Of a stretch of 64,000 nt of DNA, positions 1 through 12,000 are shown in pieces. Under the pieces are notes generated by a model that was given only the letters and a program-made list of their open reading frames with translations, was not told the origin of the DNA and made no database searches. The stretch's first letter is position 1; every line of letters begins with the position of its first letter. The DNA comes from Coccinella septempunctata (Eukaryota > Arthropoda > Insecta > Coleoptera > Coccinellidae), in NCBI RefSeq assembly GCF_907165205.1, contig NC_058198.1, positions 11,509,001-11,573,000 on the forward strand, in the 5' to 3' direction. The position numbers were made by a program, and so were the translations under genes.

Positions 1-3000
1 AAGATTTTCACATGAATAATTAAAGAATATAGTAATGAATGTAATGTCGTTTTTTTTTCATCTTATTTGGATACCCAAAATATATACTGAGTTGGGATAA
101 ACCAGGCAGGGAACTAAATGAATAACTGGTGTAGGTTTCTCAGTCTGAGATTCCCAAAACGAAACGAAACGAGAACGTCAATATTTTAAAAACTTTGCAG
201 GCAATTACAATGAGGCATAATAACGCACCTGTTGCTTTTATACTTCTGCTCACCCCGGAAATACCCTCACCTTCTCCAGGTTGAATGGGACATAATATTT
301 TCCAGATTTCAATATACTAACCTTGTTAGGTTGAATTCGTACATGGTATATAATATGATAAGTAAAAATAAAAAAAAACGAGAAATAAATCAATTCACAG
401 ATCAAGCATTGATCAGTTGTTCTTTGTGTGTTATTGTAGAAATAAACGAGCACCTACTGATATTAAAAGGGTAATCCTGAGGCTTGATGTTTCAACAGAA
501 ACCCCAACTTTGGGGAAACTTAAATTATTTGATTAAATACAACAAAGAACAAAAAATTCACTTGGTCGCAGTTTTGAAGGGCTGAACCCTATCCAAACGA
601 CCTCAACAATACTTAAAATAATAATGAAGATAGGCAAGAACTCAAAAAATATAGTTTTCGTATCCAATTTATCCCCAGGCATGTCAAAAATTGAGGATGA
701 AAATTGACTCGTCGTGATAAAATAGCGTTTCGCAGAAAACTTCCAGCAGATTCAATTGGTTCAGTTGTTTTTTAGAGTTATAGTAGTTTGACTAAAGCTC
801 CAAAACAAGGCATGTTCTAGACCTCTGACTTAGTTTTGTGCCTGTTTACGTCGTTCAAAGTTCAAAGTCGTTCACCTATCTACCACACACCTTCTCGAAA
901 GGAATAGTACTAAAAGGTCCGCTTGGCAAGCTGCAGATCACCGGCGCTCACAAGTATAACTCGTCTCTGCTTGAGTACAGATCTACTCTTGCTCCATTGG
1001 GAGTTTGTGTTTCTGGTATTTCTTTGAGAAGAAATAACAGCTTATAAGAGCTTACTGTGAGCAGTAAGCTCTCTCAGGAGGATAACTGTAACCGCAACAT
1101 TATGACAAAATGCCAGAGGAAAGCTTGCCCTAATCATTACGAGGTCTTCTAGGTTCTCCTCTTGTACATCTCGCCTTAACGGAGGTTGCTATGAAGACAA
1201 CTATTGGGGTCTGTGAGCAGGGCAATGGCGTGTTGGTGAAGTCAGAAGTGTTAAGGGTCCAACTGTGAGACTGGAATCCCTTTGTGAGGAAAAAGTCAAG
1301 GGGGTGGCGCTCAGCTTTTGCTGATCCTTTATTAGATGATTGGGAAATTTTCCTGTGAATAGAGCACAGGAGGAGGTCTTAGTCAGTCATGGCTCCTTAT
1401 TGAAGGACCGCATATTCTGTTCATCTATCGTAACCTTACAAAGTTAATGCAACACACCTAGGAATCACACCACTCACTATACCCTCATGGTAACACGGAC
1501 ATCCCCTGTCATTTTTCTCAACTTGTCACAGGTTCTGAGTCTTTTCAGTTGCATGGAGGCACCGCACGTAGAAGAAAAAGCTTCCCAGATCTTTTTCGTG
1601 TCTATGCCCAAAGAATGCGCATATTCCACTTGGTTCTTCCTGTTCGGTTTTCATATTTCCAACAATTATGGTGGATGCACTTCTGTGGTAAATTTTTAAT
1701 ATTATATTTTATCGATATTGGAGCAACAGTATTACGATTAATAGCCAAACCATCTTTCTATTTAAAAAATTACAATATTGGGTAGGTACATAAATAAGCT
1801 TCATCCAAAGTGATTTTTCTCAAATCATTCTTTGAAATCTGGAATGTGGAGATTCGGGAGAGCAATAATTATTCTGCTTTTTTCAATAACAATAAAACCA
1901 AAAAATTATCCGTCTCTACACACCTTCGACATCTAGCCTTTTCCTCGAAAACTAATGGAGACAACTCCACTTAAGGGGTTAATAAAGTACCATTTTCATC
2001 AACTTTATGAAATTAACAGAAAAATCAGGTTAACTCCTTCGAAGATCCTCTTTTCACAATGGATCAATTTTGAGCGATGAATACTATTGAAAAAATTTCC
2101 AAAAATGTGATGAAACATGAAAGTCGAACTGTGGCTGTCTACAATAATATTTTATATAAAATATATGTATACAGAAGCGGATCATCAATTTGTTGGGCTC
2201 TGGGCTAACACTGGGTATATTTTAGGACAATAAAACATTGAATTTTTTGATATGAATGCAAATTCCTCAATTCATTAAAATGAAATTCATTTGTTAAATA
2301 AAAATGTATAGACCGAATTGATGGATGATTAAGTTCGACATCGAAGTTCTTTGTTTGTTTTGTATAAGTATACGACATTCTGGGGAAAAAGCGTTCCTCT
2401 ATAGAAGATTCCACTAAACAGTTGATTGGCAATGTTAAACACAAGATTTTTTTCATGAATTACAAGAAAAATTTCACAGCAAGAGATGCGACACTTGCTT
2501 AGACTTTAGTAAGAAAAAATTGTTCTATTATAAATGATCGTCTACCTATCAATTGAACAGTGTCTTTATAAATCTATATTTTCTATATTTTGGTCTCAAA
2601 TATATTAAAAATCTTCTTTTATCTTATAATATGCACATGCAACTTTCAAATGCAACATTTAGCATCTACTTGTCGAAATTTTCTGCATGTATACTAAATG
2701 TTTATCTGTACACTAATGTAAAAGTTTTGAAATATTGCATGTATTGTTTATATCACTGTAGTATGTTTTTACTAGTTAATTTTTCAGCTTTGTCTTTGCA
2801 TTCCTTTGAGTCTGATTTAATTGTTGTCGACGAACTCTTATATAATTCACTTTTGTTGCATCCACAGATAATAACTTTACCAGGAGGGCAATGGATTCTT
2901 ATGTTCATGGAATTTTTTTTTTTAAGAGAAGGGGTATTAGAAAAATTCTGCAAGCCATACAAAAACAGTAGCAACCCTGGTTTAACAACATAATTAAGAT

Positions 3001-3103
3001 ATTTCCTGTATACTTTTTTTATTTTTGTATTGAAATATCCAAGTATTTAAAAATAATCTGTTTTGTTTTTTGTATTTCTTTACTGAAATTGATTTTTATT
3101 TAC
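1..3103. other. Intergenic, no supported gene
   Basis: I see no convincing gene here. The longest reading frame (2553..2993, 146 codons) is rich in Leu, Tyr, Phe and Asn with no recognisable motif, as expected from AT-rich DNA, and leads straight into a Penelope-like relic. A slightly less AT-rich patch at about 820..1420 has no long ORF and no repeat partner that I noticed in the window. Confidence 0.5.
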
Positions 3104-3770
3104 AACATTCCCTGTATTTGTGGTAAAACTTTTACAGGTCAAACGTCTAGACCTCTAGAAATAAGAAAACGGGAACATAAAAAAAAATTAAAAATATAGA
3201 AATTAATAGATTACAGATCGCAGATCATGTTCGTTTTAATACAGGGGACCACATGATGGATTGAAATAACACTAAAATTTTAATGACAGAACCGGATCAC
3301 TATAAACGAAAGATTAAAGAGTTCACGTGTATTTTGTTGGATCAAAATAATAATTTGGCCAATTGTTTGGTAGGAATAGATCATATTTGGATTAATATAC
3401 TCAAAAAAAAACTGCCATTCGGTAATTTCAAAATTAAATGAATCAACGTTTCTATGTAGTCTCTATTTCTATGTATTGACAATTAATATCAAATAAAAAG
3501 CTACAATTCAGAAGATTTCCGGAAAATGATTTTCTTCTGATGAAGGAGTCTGATATAGACTCCGAAACGTTTCTATATATAATTATAATTCCAAAGTTCT
3601 TTTTTTCAGTTCATTGTCAGGCAACAATTTTTTCTACTTAATTTGCTTGATTATTGCAAGAAATTACGCAGGAGCAAATGATTTATTTCAATTTTTTAAT
3701 TTACTTTGTTTCAGAGATTGAGAGTGAAAACCCTAAAAAGTTTCAGGAAATGAACAGTTTGTCCCAAATT
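3104..3770 (+). mobile_element. Penelope-like element relic: GIY-YIG end plus 3' tail
   Basis: A broken frame at about 3104..3440 reads as the end of a Penelope-like retroelement: a CxCGK..TGQTSRPLEIR..EH block typical of its GIY-YIG endonuclease, then a degraded tail with stops. At 3455..3760 follows the 3' tail that recurs in this window, with the key string GATGAAGGAGTCTGATATAG, then ACTCCGAAACGTT, CAGGCAACAATTTTTTCT and a TTGTTTCAGAGATTG block. The upstream reverse transcriptase is not seen, so the copy is 5' truncated. Family assignment rests on the Cys-x-Cys-Gly and Arg...Glu-His pattern; the tail link rests on its adjacency here and its repetition elsewhere. Confidence 0.6.
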
Positions 3771-4496
3771 TGAGATATGAGGCCGTCTATAAATTTTTCA
3801 AATGACAATCGTAATTTTTTTATAATCATTCTTGAAGTGTATATAAAGTTTCACCTGAGTGATAAATATCAACTCAATCATTGTCGAAAGAGATATTCAA
3901 CAAAGAGTAGTATAGCAGAATCTGATTCAACTCAATGAAAGAACAATTCAACTAGAAAATGTCAAGGGGTTTGTTTGTCATTTTTGAAAGTTTTGTTTTT
4001 CGAACTTTTTGTTCGACAAAAACTATGGTAAACGAATACGTTTTGACATGCCTGCCTGAATCATTTCATTGAGTTAACTCAGATTTATTCATTTTCCAAT
4101 TACTTGATGCTTGATGAAGAACTTTTTGAAGACAAGGAATGAGAATTTGATATTTGGTGCAGATGTGTAACTTTATATAGCCTTTAAGGAGAGTTACAGA
4201 AGAATTAATATTGTCATTTGAAAAAATTATAGATGACGTTATATCTCAAAATTCATACATTGAAAGGAGCGTAATTTAAAAGACTGCTCGACCCGTCACA
4301 ACAACAAAAAAACTGTCTTTGATTTACTGAAAATATATCGAATTTCGAATTTTCGAATTTTCGAGGGTCTCTCACTGTGTATATTTGTGACTGGGGGTCC
4401 ACTGTATCCAAGAGCCCCGGGCCCTTAGGTAGATCCGCCCTCTACCACCCGCCATTCTGAAAGTATTGGGCCAAATCTTCCTCTGAAGGATTGATG

Positions 4497-5875
4497 TAAA
4501 CTGCTCCAGACGAGTTAGGGATATCGTATTCAATCGTTTTCAAAAGTATGTAATCTTCAAGAAAATCGCTGTGAAATCATTTAAAACTCAATAACATATT
4601 GAATCGATCCAATGAAAATCAGTATGAGACATTTCGTCAATCTGGTCGCCTTTTTTCTGAAGTTTGGTTCTTTGCATATGCTTCATGAATGTTCTTATTT
4701 TGAAATGAAGTCAGTTTATCAACGGCTTCGATTTGAAACGAGTTTTCTGAAAAGGCCAAGACGTAAATTAACAAACGCTGAGGCTAATAGGGCTATCGGA
4801 ATGTTACAGGGAAGCCTACCTCAGGTTGTTGTAGCGGAAAGGCTCCAAGTCAGCCGAAGTGTGACGACTTTGGAATAGGTTCAGGGAGACAGGTTCCGTG
4901 TTGGAAAGACCAAGGCTTGGTGAGCGACGAAAAACACCTGCTCAGAATCGTTGCATCACCCTACGTCTACGTGTAGAATGCTACGGAATACTCTTCAAAA
5001 TGCAGATGAGGTCCAAGTTTCCATCGAAACCATCAGACGACGTTTGAGAGAGGTGAATCTAGGTTCTAGACGTCCATTAAGAGGAGTTCCATTAACACGT
5101 GACCATAAGCGTCAAAGACTGGAATGGGCAAGGCAACATATCAATTGGAACGATCAATGGCGTAGTGTCCTTTTCACTGATGAATCCAGATATGGACGAT
5201 TTTCAGATTCTCGAAGAATAAGGGTATGGACAATCCCAGGCATACCCCGTAATCGTCGCTATATCCAAGAAGTCGCACAGATCTACACATTTGTCCTGGG
5301 AATATGACCGCCATACACTATAGGGAGCATGTCATTGACAATGTTGTGCCAAATTTTCACGCTGCTATTGGTGAAATTTTTCAATTTCTAGACGATAACG
5401 CTAGACCGCACCGTGCAGCCATAGTTGAGTATGCGCGCGAGGAGCTTGGTATTCCACATTTACCAATACCTCCGCACTCACCAGATTTGAATTGCATATC
5501 AAATGCATGGGATATGCTCCAAAGAAGATTAGATAATCATCAACCTACCCCAGAATCCTTAAATGATCTGAGAGAGCTTCTGCCTTGTTTATGGAACCAA
5601 ATTCCTCAAGAAATGTTCAACAACCTCGTGTGTAGTATGCAAAGAAAATGCCAAGCTGTTATTGATGCCCTTGGAGGCCATACATTGTCTTAAAATGCTT
5701 GAATTCTCTGGGAATAAAATTTCGTTATTTTACTCGATTTTTCTTAACCACCCTGGTTAAAATTAATTTGCAACTTGAAATCATAATAATATGAATTTTC
5801 ATCACAAAAATCTTATAATAACTGTATTTCTTTTGCAATTTGAGTCAATATCCTTAACTCATGTGGAGCAGTTTA
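4497..5875 (+). mobile_element. Tc1-like DNA transposon, copy 1 (defective)
   Basis: The element is bounded by inverted copies of TAAACTGCTCC...GTTAGGGATAT (left 4497..4524, right 5848..5875). It encloses a transposase relic on the + strand and is closely similar to copy 2 at 42901..44385, but about 100 bp shorter through internal deletions. The flanking TA fits the target duplication of the IS630-Tc1-mariner superfamily. Its right end lies 210 bp from the MICU3 start codon. Confidence 0.85.
4612..5693 (+). pseudogene. Tc1-like transposase pseudogene, copy 1
   Basis: This is a relic of a DDE transposase that cut and pasted its own element. The N-terminal helix-turn-helix (AEANRAIGMLQGSLPQVVVAERLQVS) is followed by a frameshift near 4864, where 5 bp are missing relative to copy 2. 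A further short deletion lies near 4940..4960. The catalytic core starts with FTDESRYGRFSD (first Asp), but about 60 bp after 5273 are lost, removing the VMVWAG strand. The last part holds DDNARPHRA (second Asp) and SPDLNCISNAWD, where Tc1 relatives usually have Glu three residues before Trp; here Ser-Asn replaces Glu-His. The copy cannot encode an active enzyme. Confidence 0.85.
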
Positions 5876-6084
5876 TTTCCTTCAGTTGGGTGAGCCCATG
5901 TCTTATGAAACGAAACTACGAACAGTCTGTATATCGATCACAGTGCCGCGAGCATGGCAGAATCGGAAGCGGCCAAATGCGCTGTCGCACGATATTAACT
6001 TCAGATTTCAGAATATAGCTAGTTCCCCGTTCAGTTTGTTTTATATGATCAAAGCGAACAAGTTTAATTCATGAACGAAATAAC
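5876..6084 (+). promoter_or_regulatory. Probable MICU3 promoter and 5' leader
   Basis: This is the only sequence between the Tc1 element and the MICU3 start. It holds TATCGATC at 5932..5939, one base from the insect DRE (TATCGATA), and TCAGTT at 6031..6036, matching the insect initiator, which would give a leader of about 50 nt. No TATA box sits 30 bp upstream of that initiator. A five-codon upstream ORF starts at 6071 and ends at 6088, overlapping the main ATG. All sites are motif matches, not measured starts. Confidence 0.45.
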
Positions 6085-9000
6085 ATGACGATATTCAATA
6101 GAATAATTCGGCAGATATGCTCGAAAAAAAATTTATCTCAGATGCGGAACCTCACGTCAAAAACGGACATGTACAAGGAAAATAAACTTTTGAAATTGAC
6201 TTGTGTAATTGGTGGAACTATAGCACTGTATACAGCTTATAGAATTAAAGTAAATGAAGTGCATGCGAGTCAAATAAAATCTGTGAGTATAGCTTATGCA
6301 TTCGCGTGTATATATCGCTTGAAGCCGGAAAATTCGGGAAAATTTTGTCCGAATGTTAGGTTAGGAGTTATCTATAGGCCGGACCTATTATGTCAACAGA
6401 GTGGAGTGTTGATAATCGGCTAGTAATCAAAGCGAGAATATTACACTCTCGGTTTCGATAAATGCAAATAAAATAAAATTCGCTTGGTTCATATTTGCTG
6501 ATATCTATTGAAATGGGAAAAATCGAACATTTCAAATTCATAAGGAGGACACAGTTTCCTTCATGGAAATACTATTACAAATGTTGTGATTTACCTACAT
6601 CCACTTTTTCTCGACAGAAGCTTTTCTCCGAAGCTTAGCGGGGTATATGGGTTTTGATTTCGAGTAGCATATATAGGAGAATAAAAATTAGCATTTGATT
6701 GTAAATGAAAATGAAAGAAAGAAATTTAATGGAAATTATATGGAACTGTTGAAGCTTTCGAAGCAAATTCGAAATATTAGTAAATATTGTTCAAATATTA
6801 ACTCGATACGCCACTGCGTAAGATAAACAATTCATCTCAGTTTAAGTAGTGAATCAAAATTCATTTGCAGAAATTCTTGAATCAACAGTGATGAACAAAG
6901 GAGAATTAGAAATTGAATTTTGATGTAGTTGTTCAAACCCTGCAGAAGTTCCAATTCGACAATATCACTGTGGAGCAAAAATATTCGAAGAATTCTCGGT
7001 TAAGTATAAATATTCGAAGGCAAATTAGCAAGTACCCTTTTTTACAAAATGAATGCACAGAAGAAGATATGCAAACTGTTGAAAACGAATGGATAAACCT
7101 GAAGCACGTCTTAATAATCCGTATAAAATCCAAAAAGATATTCAATTCTGCACAGAATATACAAATACAAATATAGGTATTCGTCAATAGGTATGAATAG
7201 TTGTCGTCAGTTTTCGGGATGGAAAATCATCATAATTCTTAAGTGAATTATTGAGAATGCGTCTTTCATACAGATTCCAAAATGTTACAACGCATCTTCA
7301 TCCTTGTAAATACTTATGAAGTACTATTTGTATGCGGAAAGAGTAAATTCGGCTGGCTATCAAAATGTCAAAGATTCATAAAATTTTCCTTTGAATTGCA
7401 TGTGCTGCTTCATAAAAAATAACTAAAATAATTGTGTACAGAGTATACACTGCGAATGATATTAAAACTTTCACGAAGTGATCCATGCTTCAATATGTTA
7501 ATTGAGGATATTTTCCAAAAAATTATCACAGGTTTTACTGCAATTATTAACGAAACCATTGGTATAATTATTCCGTATGTAACACGAAAATACTGACTTT
7601 TCGAGCGATAGTACGCAGAAAGGCAACTTTGTGTGGAAGGAATCGTTCGAATTATTCCAAAAAACAGAATTTTATTTAAATGGGAAACAAAATTGTATTC
7701 ATCAAACGCTAAATAGCTGCTCTATAGGTGTGTGAGCTGTTTGAGAATTATTCTGTGGAAAATCGGTTTAAGAAAGATCCGAGGTATATAAAAACCTGCT
7801 TTTTTTTTGTTCTCCTGATTGTCCTTCAAAATGCCTGGAGCAGTAAGGACTCCTTGGTTTAATACTATTAGTACCAACGAAGAAAGTGAATGGAAACTCT
7901 CAATGCTCAGAGGTTTTTTATACGAGCAAGAAAAGAAAGAACCAAATATTGATTTCAAGGCTTGAACGTCATCTTTTATAGATATAAATTATTCTTAAAT
8001 AAACTAAAAACAGATTTTTATCCTATTATTTTATTTTTAATTCAATCAAGGATTCTCATCAACGTATCGGCACATCAATGCAATGTTTTCAAATAGTTTA
8101 CAATGAGCATATTTACATGTAATGAATCAAAATAGCCAATTAGGTTTGCTAATTACAATATACTATAAAATAGGAATTTTGTGAGTCGAAAATACATTAA
8201 AAAACAATTGCTTGACAAGAACCACGACGAACGTTAGACATCAAATGAATTTGCGTGCAAATTCCTACAAGATTCCCTCTGCAATTGCTTGGTATATTGA
8301 AACATTAATTTGGACCACCTATAGATGATTTCGAGGTATTGCCTCTCATCAATATAGGGTAAGACAATGCATTCAACAGCTTTAATGTCCGGAAGTGAAT
8401 TGCTCTGACCAATACCTGATAAATATCCATAATTAAACTAAAAACAAAATTACCAGATTTTCACTAAGGTGAACTTATCATCTGCAGATGCAAATAGACC
8501 GATCATATTTCCACTTGGAATCTTTGGCTGAAGATGTACCCAGAAAATATAAATCTAACTTCGAGTGCCAGCCTTCCAAATAGCAATTACCCAGTGAAAA
8601 GTCATAATTTCTGAGTTCGAAGTAACTTTTCTAGAGTTATGAGTCAAAAAAATTGAATTGTAAGTTTAGGACTATGTAAAAAATTATTGAGTGAGAGAAG
8701 GGAGTCACTATCATGTGTGCAATGTAACCACCCTTAAGATTTTTACAATCTGCAAGGGTTTTTCTGAATTCTCTGCAACAAAGAGAATCACAAATTTGAG
8801 GTGAAAAGCGCATTAGGCACAACTTTGTATATTCATCATCTAATCAAAACTTTCTTCCTTCCTAGTGATCAGGCTTGTCTGATTTCTTCATGAATGAAAT
8901 TATGTATAAATATATATTTTTGAATCACCAATACATCCAGAAAAAATAAATTTACAAAACAATGAACAAGGAATACGAAACTTAAAACTGCTTACGTATA

Positions 9001-12000
9001 ACGCCATGGACCCAAATAATGAAATAAAATTGCCGAAGTGATGGAAAGTAGTTGAATTTCCTCAAATAGCAACCCTTTTTTCCAGAAATGGATATAATGC
9101 TTTCTTGCTGAGGTTGATTTTTTCATGTTTTCTGTCAACCCTTTTTCAATATATAGGAATGAAATGGACAAACCGATGAGTTGTGGTGTCGATGACATAC
9201 TTAAGGAGTGCGAAACTTAAGAACATCCGGACTAAAATAATGAGAATATATTTGAAGAAGATGATAAAAATTCCCTTGATCAAATATAATAAAAAAAGTT
9301 TCTATTGCTATTGCTGTATCAATGAGCAAGTACCTAAAGTGCCAATTAAAAAGAGAATATACTTACACAAAATAAACTAGATTCAATCATTAAACAAAAA
9401 TGGAAGTTTTCTCTCTCCACACCTGGAAAGAAACGTATAAAAAATTTCCTTTGGTACAATTTTTATTGCTCGTGCTTCAGATGTTGGGAAAGAAAATATA
9501 TCTGTTACCTAACTGTGTTTGCGTTTTATGAAATCAATGTGAAAGCAAAATTCTTAGTGCTCGATGAGCTAGTTGATTTTCTGAAAATATTTTAATTTAT
9601 TGTTGTTGTTAATTCTTTCACTGCTATTCTAGGGATTCTTTTTTTTTAATAGTGGAGAGGCAAATATTTCGAAAACTTGAAATGGACAGTTCCTAAAATT
9701 TACAGTAATAGTAATGAAACAATTTGGGGAATATTGTAGAAATAACGGAACGTGGATAAGTCTAATGCTGTAGAAATGCAATGAATCGTTTTTCAAAACT
9801 TTATTATCGAGTTTATTATATTTTCGTGTAAAATTTTCAATTCAACTTTCGTATGTAACGTGATAATTGAGATATGTTTATCAAAGTTTCTTCACGATAG
9901 TGATAAATGAAAAATATTTCAAGTGTGAATCGTTTCGACTGAATTTTGTTTTAAATCATATACTTCAATAATATAAAGCACACCACTGTGTTCACGTTTA
10001 AATCGCTTTGTTCGATTAGTTTTGGAATTTGCTTTATTGTCATATCAATATTGAATGGAACTCCTTAGAATTATCATTGTTTAACAATGATATCATAAAG
10101 AAACTTCCAAGAATTTTCTGCTTCTTGTTATAAGAAGTTATTGTCTTAAAAATCAATTAGAATTAATTCTGTGTGAAGTATTCACAAATGAGTCGGAAAT
10201 ATGAACAAGTAAAAGTGTCCAAACATTCTTCTATTATTTAGTTTTGATTCCCCGAAATTTACGGATGTATTTTGTTTTGCCTGGATAGTAGCTGTGAAAC
10301 ATTTGATTGATTGAAAAGTTCGACAAAAAATCAAGTTCACCTACGAAATAGCTAATGCGACAATTTGAAAATTTTGCTCCATTCAAGAGGTTAAAGTGCA
10401 GCAAGGAAAATTGTCCAAGAAAGCTAAAATGAAATTCTTTCTTCAAAATATATAATTCATAGCATTATATATTTGTTTTGAAATAAATTTCCAATCACTG
10501 TTCAACAACTCGTTCAAATGAGGTTTCATCAAAATCATCACAGACACATTGAAATCTCAATAATCCTTTTATCCATATTATGGAATTAAAATACCTTCCA
10601 TACAGATATAATTCAGCGTTAATATACATTGTTCCTAAGGATTATCTCGTAACTGATGTTTTTATCGATACTTCTATACATAAGGGATGAAATAGTAATA
10701 CTTATTGAATGCTAATTTTTTCAAGTGTTTTTAGGTCAATGATCTATACTTCTGTAGGGATCTTCCAGAAGTATGTTATCGAATACATACATTTTGTAGG
10801 GTAGAACCTACTTGATGAAGTATTTGAAATAAAAATCACAAATACAAAAATTAATAAACATGTAATTGATACGCTCTCCATTGAGTGAATTAAATGTTCA
10901 ATTCGAATTTCGACGAATGATACCTACTGCCTAGAAGAGATAAGAACACAAATGTTCCAGATCGACTTCACATTACTTGAGAAAAGTGACAATTCGATTT
11001 CACCACTATTATGAAAAAATTACCTACTACCCTCCACTACTTGTAAAGGCTGTTCGACAAACTACCCGATTATACAGGGTGAGTCTTTGACTCGTACCAA
11101 TATTCCAACAGTCGATTCTTGAGGTCAAGTGAAACACTTTTTTCCTCAACCATTTTTTCCGAATCGGCTCGGTTGAAAAGATACAGGCTGTTGAAAAACC
11201 ATAAAAAATGTTATTTTTAGTTATCTCACAAACACTTTCATAGAATGGAATGAATTTCGGAATATAGTTTTTCATTTATTTGATGCATCTTTTTCGAACA
11301 CAAGATATCACCATAAAATACCAAAAATTCAAGGAACCCAACTCTTGAAACTAAGTTGTACGCTATCTGATGAATATTTGAACGTATTTATAAAGTATTC
11401 TTCATATTTTCTCGTTAATGCGCCGTTTTCGGGTAGGTGATTTGATGTTCAAAAATTAAAAAGTAACTATCTGTGAAATTTGAAAAATTGGGCTGAATAC
11501 CACTCTGTTTAAAAGATTCACAGATGCGTAGTGTCCCTGATTTAGCTAGTTATTCTGAAGGTTATTTTGCTTTTCCAGTGGTGGCACAGCTCATTATGAA
11601 AACTTAAAATGGCTATACATTTTTATCAGGGCCGAATCGGGAAAAATGGTATAGGAAAAAGTGTTTATTTTGACCTCAAGAATCTACTATATATTTGTAC
11701 TAGTGAAAGACTCACCCTGTATACATGAAAAAAGGCGTTTTTCAAAATGAAAGCAAATTCTTTTACGAAATAGTAAATATCAAAGATACTCTGTATTTCG
11801 CGTGAATTAAACAAAATTCACTTATGAAAATTAATGAATTCATTGATGAGATTAAAAAGTTTGACAAAAAAATTCATACACGAAATTGCCTGTGCTACAA
11901 TTTCAAGGAAAAATTGTTCAAAAAGCTAAAATGAATGTCTTTCTACAAATCCCATAATTCATAGTGTTATTTATTTGCATTAAAATAATTTTTCAATCGC

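Noticed and set aside
2553..2993. 146-codon frame
   Set aside because: Composition follows AT-rich DNA, there is no motif, and it runs up to a retroelement relic.
9200..9300. Hydrophobic minus-strand frame ending KYVIDTTTHRFVHF, considered as a receptor exon
   Set aside because: It is short, closed by a stop on both sides, and has no matching splice partner.
9183..9380. 65-codon + frame rich in Lys and Ile
   Set aside because: It is opposite the first exon of the predicted antisense gene and looks like an AT-driven shadow.
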